From Azoarcus sp. KH32C (GTDB lineage Bacteria; Pseudomonadota; Gammaproteobacteria; Burkholderiales; Rhodocyclaceae): a DNA stretch of 64,000 nucleotides. The stretch spans positions 1,922,001-1,986,000 of the forward strand of contig NC_020516.1 in assembly GCF_000349945.1 (NCBI RefSeq). The letters run 5' to 3'. Numbering within the stretch: position 1 is the first letter of the stretch; every line of letters begins with the position of its first letter. The translations under genes were made by a program, and so were the position numbers. Below are positions 1 to 9,777 of this stretch, piece by piece. The notes under the pieces were generated by a model, which was not told where the DNA came from, made no database searches, and saw only the letters and a list, made by a program, of their open reading frames with translations.

Positions 1-1602
<1,602 letters not shown>

Positions 1603-1695
1603 CCCTTTGATGACAGGTGACCGGTCCATAAGAGGCCGGCCCTGACAAAAATAATTGAGGCAAGCCGGCGAGAGCCGGCAGTGGGAGGAGGAGAA

Positions 1696-1721
1696 GGCGC
1701 GCGTAAGCGCGCCTTTTTTTT
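1696..1721 (+). terminator. Rho-independent terminator after acs
   Basis: Perfect 7-bp stem GGCGCGC / GCGCGCC with a GTAA loop, followed by eight T residues. The two A residues before the stem can extend it by pairing with the T tract. It lies about 95 bp after the acs stop codon. Confidence 0.93.
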
Positions 1722-1768
1722 AGCGGGGTGCCGGCTGCCTGCACGGGTAGCCGGCATGCGCACATCGT

Positions 1769-1806
1769 TATAATCGGGTAGCCATCGTCATCATGAGGAG
1801 TCCATG
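1769..1806 (+). promoter_or_regulatory. Candidate promoter -10 and RBS for the symporter-kinase operon
   Basis: A consensus TATAAT at 1769-1774 precedes GAGGAG at 1795-1800, just upstream of the small membrane protein. No good -35 hexamer is seen 16-18 bp upstream, so an activator may be needed. This is inference from motif only. Confidence 0.45.
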
Positions 1807-2004
1807 ATGCGCAGCGGTCTCGCCGGTCAGCGGCTTGCGGCAGCATTTGCGCTGGCAGCCATGCTATTCAACTATCCCGTCCTGTCGCTATTCGATCGTG
1901 CCGAACCTTTCTTCGGCATGCCGATGCTATGGGTATGCCTGTTCATCATCTGGGCGCTGACGATCGCCATCGTCGCCTGGATCGCGGAGCGCGGGTCGCG
2001 CTGA
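1807..2004 (+). CDS. Small membrane protein preceding symporter-kinase (DUF3311-like)
   Basis: A 65-aa protein with two hydrophobic segments: about residues 8-24, and a Trp/Ile-rich segment around 38-57. It ends in a charged ERGSR tail. Two ATG codons lie in tandem at 1804 and 1807; 1807 gives better spacing (6 nt) from GAGGAG. It sits 9 bp before the symporter-kinase gene, so co-transcription is likely. Small two-helix proteins are often encoded next to sodium/solute symporters and may be accessory subunits. Its function here is unknown, and the family resemblance is by size and context only. Confidence 0.7.
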   Translation: MRSGLAGQRLAAAFALAAMLFNYPVLSLFDRAEPFFGMPMLWVCLFIIWALTIAIVAWIAERGSR

Positions 2005-2013
2005 GGTAGGCGG

Positions 2014-4776
2014 ATGCTCTCGGCCAGCGTCGTCGTCCCGGTCTCGTTCGCATATCTTCTGGCGCTCTTCGCCGTCGCCTATTTCGGCGATCGCCGCGCG
2101 GAAGAGGGACGCTCGATCATTGCCAATCCATGGACTTATTCGCTGTCCATGGCCGTCTATTGCACCGCGTGGACCTATTTCGGCAGCGTCGGCCGCGCGT
2201 CCTCGGGGGGCGTGTGGTTTCTGCCGATCTATCTCGGGCCGACGCTGGCGATGACGCTGTCGTGGTTCGTGCTGCTCAAGATGATCCGCATCGCGAAGAA
2301 CTACCGCATTACGTCGATCGCGGACTTCATCTCCAGCCGCTACGGCAAGAGCCAACTGTTGGCCGGGTTCGTGACGATCATCGCGGTCGTCGGCATGGTG
2401 CCTTATATCGCACTGCAGCTGAAGGCGATATCGACCGGCTACGCGGTGCTCACCGGGCAGCACGATGCGGCCTATGTGCCCATCGTCGCCAAGAGCTGGC
2501 TGGAAGACAGCACCCTTTACATCGCGCTGATGCTGGCGTTGTTCACGGTGCTGTTCGGTGCGCGGCACCTGGATGCGGCAGAGCGCCACGAAGGCATGGT
2601 CGCCGCGATTGCCTTCGAGTCGGTCGTCAAGCTGGTCGCCTTCCTCGCCGTCGGGGGCTTCGTCACCTATGGCATCTACAACGGCTTCGGCGACATCTTC
2701 TCCCGCGCCTACGCGGATCCCGATCTCGCGCCGTTGTTGAGCCTCAAGTCGGCAAGCAGCGCGGGTTACGGCGGATGGTTCGCGCTGACGCTGCTAGCGA
2801 TGCTGTCGGTGATCTTCCTGCCGCGCCAGTTCCAGGTCGCCGTCGTCGAGAACGTCAATGAACAGCACCTACGTCGCGCGACCTGGCTGTTTCCGGCCTA
2901 CATGCTGCTGATCAACGTCTTCGTGTTGCCGATCGCCTTGGGCGGCTTACTGTATTTCGGCCGCGGGGCAGTGGACCCCGATACCTTCGTGCTGTCCTTG
3001 CCGCTCGCACACGGCAGTCCCACGCTTGCCTTGCTCGCCTTCGTCGGCGGGCTGTCCGCCGCGACCGGCATGGTCATCGTCGAGACCATCGCCGTTTCGA
3101 CGATGGTATGCAACGACCTCGTGATGCCCTTGCTCTTGCGTCATCCGCATTTCAGTCGGAGCGAGCACCCGGACCTTACCGGGCTGTTGCTGGGCATCCG
3201 GCGCGGGGCGATCCTCGGTGTGCTGCTGCTCGGCTACCTGTATTTCCGTCTCGCGGGCGAAGCCTACGCGCTCGTCAGCATCGGGCTGATCAGCTTTGCG
3301 GCGGTCGCGCAGTTCGCGCCGGCCATGCTCGGCGGAATGTACTGGCGCGGCGGCACGCGCGAGGGTGCGCTTGCAGGGCTCGCGGCTGGGTTCGCCGTGT
3401 GGGCCTACACGCTGATGCTGCCGTCGGTCGCCAAGTCGGGCTGGCTGGACCGGCGGTTCCTCGACGAGGGCGCCTTCGGGCTGGCCTTCCTTCGCCCGGA
3501 ACAACTGTTCGGCCTGTCCGGGCTCGACAGCATCAGCCACTCGCTGTTCTGGAGTCTCGGCGCGAATATCGCTTGCTACGTCCTCGTCTCGCTCATTCGC
3601 GTTCCGACCGGGCAGGAGGCGACGCAAGCGACCTTGTTCGTCGACGTGTTCCGGCGCGGCGAGCGCGGGTCGGCCGCATTTTGGCGCGGCAGTGCCCAGT
3701 TCCAGGATCTCTTTCCGCTCGTTGCACGATTTCTCGGCCCGGATCGTGCGAAGCGCCTGTTTCACGCCTATGCGCTCCAGCGTGGCGTGAGCGACATCCA
3801 CCAGCTTCGCCCCGATGCCGCGCTCGTTCAATTTGCCGAGACCCAGCTGGCGGGCGCGATCGGCAGCGCATCGGCGCGCGTGATGGTGTCCTCCGTCGTG
3901 CAGGAAGAGCCGCTCGGGCTGGATGAGGTGATGAACATCCTCGACGAGGCTTCGCAAGTGCGCGCGTATTCGCACCAGCTCGAGGAGAAGTCGGTCGCGC
4001 TGGAAGCCGCGACGGACAAGCTGCGCGCGGCGAATGAGCGGCTGAAGGAACTCGATCGTCTGAAGGACGATTTCATGTCCTCGGTGACGCACGAGTTGCG
4101 CACGCCGCTCACCTCGATCCGTGCCTTCTCGGAGATGCTGCTCGACGATCCGCGGACCGCTCTCGCGGACCGCACGCGTTTCCTCGGCATCATCGTGTCC
4201 GAGACCGAGCGGCTGACGCGGTTGGTGAACCAGGTGCTCGACATGGCGAAGATCGAGTCGGGCCACGCGGAGTGGCACAACACCGACATCGACATGTGCG
4301 AACTGGTGACGCATGCCGTCGAGACGACGATGCAGTTGTTCCGTGATCGGCGTGCCGCGGTTGAAAGGAAGATCCCCGAGGCGCCGCTGCATATCCTGGG
4401 CGATCACGACCGGCTGCTGCAGGTCATGCTGAACTTGCTGTCGAACGCGGCGAAGTTCGTTCCTCCCGATACCGGACGAGTTCGCGTGACGATGACGCGC
4501 GAGGCGGATCAGGTTCGCGTCGACGTCGCAGACAACGGTCCCGGCATCGCGCCCGAACAGCTTGGGGTGATCTTCGAGAAATTCCGACAGGGCGGCGACG
4601 AGCGGTCGCGGCCGCAGGGCACGGGGCTCGGGCTGCCAATCAGCCGCCAGATCGTGGAGCATTTCGGCGGGCGGCTGTGGGTGGAGTCCGTCGTGGGGCA
4701 GGGGGCGACCTTCTCGTTCACCCTGCCGCTGGACGCAAGAGAAAGCCGCGAAGGCGCAAGCGGCTCAATGACATAG
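2014..4776 (+). CDS. Sodium/solute symporter-histidine kinase fusion (CrbS/CbrA-like sensor)
   Basis: A 920-aa inner-membrane protein. Residues 1 to about 520 form an SLC5/SSS-type symporter with about 13 hydrophobic segments. A linker (about 550-640) resembling the STAC region of CbrA-type sensors is followed by a coiled coil (about 645-680). A complete kinase core comes next: H-box in MSSVTHELRTPLTSIRAF, N-box QVMLNLLSNAAKF, G1 DNGPGIAP, F-box IFEKFRQ and G2 GTGLGLPIS. All catalytic residues appear intact. CrbS and CbrA proteins have this design; CrbS controls acs and the acetate switch in Vibrio and Pseudomonas. Its place directly after acs and before a response regulator suggests the same role, which is inference. 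The partner regulator follows 26 bp downstream. Confidence 0.93.
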   Translation: MLSASVVVPVSFAYLLALFAVAYFGDRRAEEGRSIIANPWTYSLSMAVYCTAWTYFGSVGRASSGGVWFLPIYLGPTLAMTLSWFVLLKMIRIAKNYRITSIADFISSRYGKSQLLAGFVTIIAVVGMVPYIALQLKAISTGYAVLTGQHDAAYVPIVAKSWLEDSTLYIALMLALFTVLFGARHLDAAERHEGMVAAIAFESVVKLVAFLAVGGFVTYGIYNGFGDIFSRAYADPDLAPLLSLKSASSAGYGGWFALTLLAMLSVIFLPRQFQVAVVENVNEQHLRRATWLFPAYMLLINVFVLPIALGGLLYFGRGAVDPDTFVLSLPLAHGSPTLALLAFVGGLSAATGMVIVETIAVSTMVCNDLVMPLLLRHPHFSRSEHPDLTGLLLGIRRGAILGVLLLGYLYFRLAGEAYALVSIGLISFAAVAQFAPAMLGGMYWRGGTREGALAGLAAGFAVWAYTLMLPSVAKSGWLDRRFLDEGAFGLAFLRPEQLFGLSGLDSISHSLFWSLGANIACYVLVSLIRVPTGQEATQATLFVDVFRRGERGSAAFWRGSAQFQDLFPLVARFLGPDRAKRLFHAYALQRGVSDIHQLRPDAALVQFAETQLAGAIGSASARVMVSSVVQEEPLGLDEVMNILDEASQVRAYSHQLEEKSVALEAATDKLRAANERLKELDRLKDDFMSSVTHELRTPLTSIRAFSEMLLDDPRTALADRTRFLGIIVSETERLTRLVNQVLDMAKIESGHAEWHNTDIDMCELVTHAVETTMQLFRDRRAAVERKIPEAPLHILGDHDRLLQVMLNLLSNAAKFVPPDTGRVRVTMTREADQVRVDVADNGPGIAPEQLGVIFEKFRQGGDERSRPQGTGLGLPISRQIVEHFGGRLWVESVVGQGATFSFTLPLDARESREGASGSMT

Positions 4777-4802
4777 AATAGCGGGTGAGGGAGAGGGAGA
4801 GG

Positions 4803-5174
4803 ATGGCCAAAAAAATACTGATCGCCGACGACGAGCAAAACATCGTCATTTCGCTCGAATTCCTGATGAAACGCGAAGGATACGAGGTGCTCATCGCGAA
4901 CGACGGCGAGGAGGCCGTCCAGCGCATCCGGGCGGAGGTGCCCGATCTGGTGCTCCTGGACGTCATGATGCCGAAGAAGAGCGGCTTCGAGGTGTGCCAG
5001 GAGATCAAGTCGGATCCTGAGTTGCAGGGCGTCCGCATCCTGATGCTCACGGCAAAGGGGCGCGACACCGAGATGGCGAAGGGGCTTGCGCTGGGCGCCG
5101 ATGCCTACATGACCAAACCGTTTTCGACCAAGGAGTTGGTGGAGCGCGTCCGCGGCTTGCTGGCGGAGCGCTGA
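4803..5174 (+). CDS. Single-domain response regulator (CheY-like)
   Basis: A 123-aa receiver domain and nothing else. It has the acidic pair in LIADDEQ, phosphoacceptor Asp in VLLDVMMPKKSG, the conserved Thr/Ala in MLTAKG, and the conserved Lys in YMTKPFS. The ATG at 4803 follows a GGGAGAGGGAGAGG ribosome-binding stretch, so it is preferred over the in-frame GTG at 4785. It is the likely partner of the kinase upstream. Unlike CrbR or CbrB it has no DNA-binding or AAA+ output domain, so output must go through protein-protein contact. The next gene starts 4 bp after its stop. Confidence 0.93.
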   Translation: MAKKILIADDEQNIVISLEFLMKREGYEVLIANDGEEAVQRIRAEVPDLVLLDVMMPKKSGFEVCQEIKSDPELQGVRILMLTAKGRDTEMAKGLALGADAYMTKPFSTKELVERVRGLLAER

Positions 5175-5177
5175 TTG

Positions 5178-7358
5178 ATGACGGCGCGAACGCGGTTCGT
5201 TCTGGCGGTTTGCATCCTCGCGCTGCTGATGACAGGGCCTTTCGTGACAACGGCGGTCCTTGCCTGGCTGGGCACCAGCGACGAAGGGCGTGCGGTGCTG
5301 GTCGATGCCGTGCTCCCGCATCTGCCGCTCGGGGCGATGATGACGATCATCGGTTTCGCGATCGGCATTGCCGTGTTGCGGAACCTCTTCCGGCAATATG
5401 TCCAGGGGCTGCTGCGGATGTCCGAGCACCTCGGCCTGATGCTCGATGCGAACCGCGAATTCCGCGTCAAACCCGAGGGGCCGCCCGAAGTGCAGGCGCT
5501 GGCCCATGCGATGAATGCACTCGCCCAGCAGCGCGACGACCTGATGACGGACGTCGAGGCCCAGATCGCGCAGGCCAATCAGTCCCTCGAAGAGGAGAAG
5601 AATCGCCTCGCGACGCTGATGTCCGAACTGACGCAGAGCGTGGTGGTGTGCAATCTCGACGGCCGCATCCTGCTCTACAACAACCGTGCCCGTCTGCAGT
5701 TTCGCGCCTTGTCCGATGCCCAGGCCGTGGGCGGCGGCGGGGAGCTGATCGGGCTCGGCCGATCGATCTACGCGGTACTCGACCGCAACCTGATCACCCA
5801 CGCGCTGGAAGGCATCCAGCATCGCCTGAAACGCAGCGCGGTACAGCCGGTCGCGAATTTCGTCACGACGACCCGTTCCGGCCAGCTGCTCCGCGTGCAG
5901 ATGGCACCGGTGCTGTCGGCCGTGCAGGAGGTGGGGGGGGAGCGCGACGAAGAACGTGCGATCACCGGCTTCATCCTGATGCTCGACAACATCACGCGGA
6001 ATTTCGAGAACGAATCGCGCCGCGACCAGATGTTGCACACGCTGACCGAAGGCAACCGCGCGGCGCTCGCCAACGTGCGCGCCGCGGCCGAAATGCTGGA
6101 GTATCCGGATCTGCAGGAGGAACTCCGCGAGCGCTTCCGGACGGTGATCCGCGACGAAGTGCGCGCGATGAGCACGCGGCTCGACGAGACGGCGAACGAA
6201 TTCGCCGACTCGCTGAAGGCACGCTGGCCGCTGGAGGAGATGCTCGGCGCCGATCTGATCGCGGCCGCCCAGCGTCGAATCGAGCAGGTCGTCAAGCTGC
6301 CGACCAAGCTCGAGGAGGTCGATGAGTCGCTGTGGGTCAAGGTCGACAGCTTCTCGCTGATGCAGGCGCTGACCTATCTTGCGAGCCGGCTGTCGGACGA
6401 ATTTGAAGTGCGTGAGGTGCGCTTTCGCCTGAGCGCAGCAGGGCGGCTCGTGCATCTCGACCTGATCTGGTCGGGCCAGGCGATGAGCACCGAGACGGTG
6501 ATGTCGTGGGAGCTCGAGCCGATGCGCTTCGCGGACGAGAACAGTCCGCTGACCGTGCGCGACGTGATCGAGCGCCACGACGGCGAGATGTGGCTCGAGC
6601 GCGAGAAGGTCCGCCACCGCGCCTTCTTCCGCATCCTGTTGCCCGCCGCCGCGCCCCAGGAGCAGCTCGACCCGACAGCCTTCCTGAAGGTGGAAAGCCG
6701 GCCTGAGTACTACGATTTCGACCTCTTCAAATGGTCCGACAAGTCGCGCGCCCTGGAAGACCGGCGGTTGACCGAGCTGACCTACACCGTCTTCGATACC
6801 GAGACCACGGGGCTCAACCCGTCCCATGGCGATGAGATCATCCAGATCGGCGCGACGCGCATCGTCAACGGCAAACTCCTGCGCCAGGAGTCCTTTGAGC
6901 AGCTCGTCGACCCCTGTCGCTACATGGCGCCCGAGTCGGTGCAGATCCACGGCATCACGCATGCGATGCTCGCCGGCCAGCCGACTATCGAGAAGGTGCT
7001 TCCGAGCTTCCATGCCTTCGTCCAGGACACGGTACTGATCGCCCACAACGCGGCTTTCGACATGCGCTTTCTGCAGATCAAGGAGGCCGAAACCGGGATG
7101 CGCTTCGACCAGCCCGTGCTCGACACGCTGTTGCTGTCGGCGGTGATCCATCCGAACCAGGAATCCCACCGTCTCGAAGCGATCGCCGAGCGTCTGAACA
7201 TCCCGATCGTCGGGCGCCACACGGCGCTCGGCGATGCGATCGTCACCGCCGAGGTGTTCCTGAAGATGATCCCGCTGCTCGCCGAGAAGGGCATTCGGAC
7301 CTTGCGCGAGGCACGTGAGGCGGCCGAGAAGTCTTACTACGCGAGGGTCAAGTATTGA
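5178..7358 (+). CDS. Membrane protein: degenerate histidine-kinase module fused to DEDDh (DnaQ-like) exonuclease
   Basis: A 726-aa protein. The N-terminus has two membrane segments (about residues 8-30 and 48-68). A HAMP/coiled-coil stretch and a PAS-like domain (about 150-270, around VVCNLDGRILLYNNRA) follow. A region at about 280-345 looks like a histidine-kinase dimerisation helix, but TEGNRAAL replaces the usual SHELRTPL, so the phosphoacceptor His is absent. A region at about 385-490 resembles an ATPase domain without N-box Asn or clear G boxes. From about 533 there is a complete DEDDh exonuclease: VFDTETTGL (Exo I), LIAHNAAFDMRFL (Exo II) and GRHTALGDAIVTAEVF (Exo III). The ATG at 5178 is chosen over TTG at 5175. 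It sits inside the acetate-sensing gene set. A G8 tract lies at 5933-5940. Confidence 0.85.
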   Translation: MTARTRFVLAVCILALLMTGPFVTTAVLAWLGTSDEGRAVLVDAVLPHLPLGAMMTIIGFAIGIAVLRNLFRQYVQGLLRMSEHLGLMLDANREFRVKPEGPPEVQALAHAMNALAQQRDDLMTDVEAQIAQANQSLEEEKNRLATLMSELTQSVVVCNLDGRILLYNNRARLQFRALSDAQAVGGGGELIGLGRSIYAVLDRNLITHALEGIQHRLKRSAVQPVANFVTTTRSGQLLRVQMAPVLSAVQEVGGERDEERAITGFILMLDNITRNFENESRRDQMLHTLTEGNRAALANVRAAAEMLEYPDLQEELRERFRTVIRDEVRAMSTRLDETANEFADSLKARWPLEEMLGADLIAAAQRRIEQVVKLPTKLEEVDESLWVKVDSFSLMQALTYLASRLSDEFEVREVRFRLSAAGRLVHLDLIWSGQAMSTETVMSWELEPMRFADENSPLTVRDVIERHDGEMWLEREKVRHRAFFRILLPAAAPQEQLDPTAFLKVESRPEYYDFDLFKWSDKSRALEDRRLTELTYTVFDTETTGLNPSHGDEIIQIGATRIVNGKLLRQESFEQLVDPCRYMAPESVQIHGITHAMLAGQPTIEKVLPSFHAFVQDTVLIAHNAAFDMRFLQIKEAETGMRFDQPVLDTLLLSAVIHPNQESHRLEAIAERLNIPIVGRHTALGDAIVTAEVFLKMIPLLAEKGIRTLREAREAAEKSYYARVKY

Positions 7359-7377
7359 ACCCCGCGACGTGTGGCAC

Positions 7378-9447
7378 ATGAGTTCCCAATCGAATTTCAC
7401 TCGCCGGCTGCGCCGTTACTACAGCTGGTACACAGTCTGCTTCCTGGCCTTCGTCGGCTCGCTCGCCTTGAGTGAGCGCTTCGGACTCTCGCCCGGGGCA
7501 ATCGGCCACATCTTCCTGTTTGCGACGATCGCCATCTACGCCGGCATCGGCGTCATGAGCCGCACCTCCGACGTCTCGGAATACTACGTCGCCGGCCGTC
7601 GCGTGCCTGCCTTCTTCAACGGCATGGCGACGGCGGCGGACTGGATGAGCGCCGCGTCCTACATCGGCCTCGCGGGCACGCTCTACTTTGCCGGTTTCGA
7701 AGGCCTCGCCTTCGTCACCGGCTGGACGGGGGGCTTCGTGCTTGTGGCCTTGCTGCTCGCGCCCTACCTGCGCAAGTTCGGCCAGTACACGATTCCCGAT
7801 TTTCTCGGTACGCGCTACCAGGGCAACGCAGCACGCGTGGTCGGCCTGATGGCGACGGTGCTCGCGAGTTTCGTGTATCTCGTCGCACAGATCTACGGCG
7901 TCGGCCTGATCACCAGCCGCTTCGTCAGCGTGGAGTTCGAGATCGGCTTGTTCGTCGGGCTGGCGGGCATCCTCGTGTGCTCCTTCCTCGGTGGCATGCG
8001 TGCGGTGACCTGGACCCAGGTTGCCCAGTACGTGATCCTCGTGACGGCCTACCTCGTGCCGGTGACGATCATGTCCTACAAGATCACCGGCGTGCCGATT
8101 GCGCCGGTGATGTACGGGCAGGTGCTGGAGCGGCTGTCGGCGAAGGAGAACGAGCTGATTGCGGACCCGGAAGAAATCGAAGTGCGCCGCCAGTTCGGAA
8201 ACCGCGCAAAGGATTACGCCGCGAAAGTCGCGAACCTGCCGCAGTCGCTTGAAGAGGAGCGGCGCTCGCTGATCGAACGGCTCAATCAGCTGCGGCTCGA
8301 AAACGCGCCGGCACGCGATATCGCACATACCGAAAGGGCGTTGCGCGACTTGCCCAAGACCGCTCCGCAGGCGAAGGTCGTCTGGGAGCGTGAGCGGGAC
8401 GAAGCGCTCGAACGCGCCAAGCCCTTGCGGCGCCACGCCGAGGCCCATCCAGGCGATACGCCGCAGGAACGCGAGAATGCGCGCAACAACTTCCTCGCGC
8501 TGGTCTTCGTGATGATGGTCGGGACGGCCGCGCTGCCGCACATCCTCGTGCGCTACTACACCACGCCGGGGGTCGTGGAGGCGCGGAAGTCGGTGTTCTG
8601 GTCGCTGTTCTTCATCTTCTTCCTCTACGTCACCGCCCCGGCCTATGCCGTGTTCGCCAAGTGGGAGGTGTACAACAACCTCATCGGGTCGAGCATCGCG
8701 ATGCTTCCGAACTGGGTGGTTTCGTGGGGCAAGGTCGGGATGGTGTCGATCGAGGACATCAATGGCGACGGCATCCTGCAGTTGGCCGAACTCAGCCTGA
8801 ATACCGACGTGATCGTGCTTGTCACGCCCGAGATCGCCGGACTGCCGTACGTCATCTCCGGCCTTGTCGCGGCGGGTGGGCTCGCTGCGGCGCTATCGAC
8901 GGCCGATGGCCTGTTGCTGACCATCTCAAATGCGCTGTCACACGATTTCTATTTCAAGGTCGTCAATCCGGGCGCGAGCACCCATCGCCGCCTCGTGATC
9001 TCGAAGTCGCAGCTGCTGGTCGTCGCGGTTGTCGCCGCCTGGGTCGCCTCCATGCACCCGGACAACATCCTGCTGATGGTCGGCCTCGCGTTCTCGATCG
9101 CGGCCGCGGCGTTCTTCCCTGCGCTGGTGTTGGGCATCTTCTGGAAGCGCGCGAATCGCCCGGGCGCCGTGACCGGGATGATCGCCGGCCTCGCCGTGAC
9201 CTTGGTCTACATGGTCCGCACGCACAGCTTCTTCGGCGGTTCGATGGAGCAGGCCTGGTACGGCATCAGCCCGATTTCGGGCGGCCTGTTCGGTGTGCCG
9301 GTGGGCTTCCTGACGATCATCGTGGTCAGCTTGCTGACTCCGCCGCCTCCGCCCGAAATACAGAACCTCGTCGACTACGTCCGCTACCCGCGCCTGCCCG
9401 CAGACGACCCGAACCTGCTGCCGGAGGTGCGTTCCCCGCACAATTGA
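7378..9447 (+). CDS. Sodium:solute symporter, VC_2705-type (acetate/monocarboxylate transporter-like)
   Basis: A 689-aa SSS-family transporter, longer than the usual 500-550 aa. It has about 13 hydrophobic segments with family motifs such as YYVAGRRVPAFFNGMATAAD near the N-terminus. A charged, coiled-coil-like insertion (about residues 255-375, rich in Glu/Arg) explains the extra length and is characteristic of the VC_2705 subgroup. A loop around residues 460-471 matches a canonical EF-hand calcium loop (DINGDGILQLAE). Position after acs, sensor kinase and regulator suggests transport of acetate or a related short carboxylate; this is inference. The ATG at 7378 fits the family N-terminus, although no strong ribosome binding site is seen. 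Confidence 0.92.
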   Translation: MSSQSNFTRRLRRYYSWYTVCFLAFVGSLALSERFGLSPGAIGHIFLFATIAIYAGIGVMSRTSDVSEYYVAGRRVPAFFNGMATAADWMSAASYIGLAGTLYFAGFEGLAFVTGWTGGFVLVALLLAPYLRKFGQYTIPDFLGTRYQGNAARVVGLMATVLASFVYLVAQIYGVGLITSRFVSVEFEIGLFVGLAGILVCSFLGGMRAVTWTQVAQYVILVTAYLVPVTIMSYKITGVPIAPVMYGQVLERLSAKENELIADPEEIEVRRQFGNRAKDYAAKVANLPQSLEEERRSLIERLNQLRLENAPARDIAHTERALRDLPKTAPQAKVVWERERDEALERAKPLRRHAEAHPGDTPQERENARNNFLALVFVMMVGTAALPHILVRYYTTPGVVEARKSVFWSLFFIFFLYVTAPAYAVFAKWEVYNNLIGSSIAMLPNWVVSWGKVGMVSIEDINGDGILQLAELSLNTDVIVLVTPEIAGLPYVISGLVAAGGLAAALSTADGLLLTISNALSHDFYFKVVNPGASTHRRLVISKSQLLVVAVVAAWVASMHPDNILLMVGLAFSIAAAAFFPALVLGIFWKRANRPGAVTGMIAGLAVTLVYMVRTHSFFGGSMEQAWYGISPISGGLFGVPVGFLTIIVVSLLTPPPPPEIQNLVDYVRYPRLPADDPNLLPEVRSPHN

Positions 9448-9476
9448 GGCTGCCTACAATTCTGCGTCGCCGGGGC

Positions 9477-9504
9477 TTCCGATTCTTGCGCGTTCTGCTA
9501 CAAT
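9477..9504 (+). promoter_or_regulatory. Candidate promoter for tRNA-Ser
   Basis: TTCCGA (9477-9482), a 16-bp spacer and TACAAT (9499-9504). Transcription would start about 6 bp before the mature tRNA 5' end. Motif-based only. Confidence 0.5.
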
Positions 9505-9516
9505 GCGCGGCTTCCC

Positions 9517-9607
9517 GGAGAGATGGATGAGTGGTTTAAGTCGCACGCCTGGAAAGCGTGTTCAGGGTAATACCCTGACGCGGGTTCGAATCCCGCTCTC
9601 TCCGCCA
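9517..9607 (+). tRNA. tRNA-Ser(GGA)
   Basis: A 91-nt class II tRNA with encoded CCA. The acceptor stem pairs GGAGAGA with the CTCTCC end. The anticodon stem CACGC/GCGTG encloses the loop CTGGAAA, giving anticodon GGA at 9551-9553, which reads UCC and UCU serine codons. A long variable arm (TCAGGG-TAATA-CCCTGA) is typical of tRNA-Ser. The T arm contains GGGTTCGAATCCC. Confidence 0.98.
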
Positions 9608-9619
9608 GATATCCTGTAG

Positions 9620-9643
9620 AAACGCGCCTTTAGGCGCGTTTTT
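9620..9643 (+). terminator. Rho-independent terminator after tRNA-Ser
   Basis: Stem AAACGCGCC / GGCGCGTTT with a TTTA loop, running into a T tract. It begins 13 bp after the tRNA CCA end. Confidence 0.9.
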
Positions 9644-9777
9644 CGTGTCTACTCCACATCCATCCCGTATCCGGAATATGTCTTGCCCGTAGTACTGGCA
9701 TGACCAGGGGTGACTCTTACAAGGCTCTTGTACATTCGGATGGCCGGAAATGCGCAGTGGAGCAATCCGGCCGTACC
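9644..9777. other. Intergenic region between tRNA-Ser terminator and nuclease gene
   Basis: About 134 bp lie between the tRNA terminator and the 3' end of the convergent nuclease gene. I see no gene, tRNA-end direct repeat or convincing integrase remnant here. The open frame on the minus strand that runs through the tRNA is treated as spurious. Confidence 0.6.

Noticed and set aside
2947..4662. A 571-aa open frame on the minus strand
   Set aside because: Antisense to the symporter-kinase gene, with low-complexity Arg/Gln/His composition and no recognised fold.
4509..7400. A 963-aa open frame on the minus strand
   Set aside because: It is antisense to three well-supported plus-strand genes. 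High GC content creates long antisense frames, and the protein is an Arg/His/Gln-rich string without a recognisable domain.
9517..9777. Possible integration site at the tRNA-Ser 3' end
   Set aside because: I noticed no integrase gene and no repeat of the tRNA 3' end in the window, and adjacent genes look like ordinary chromosomal genes.
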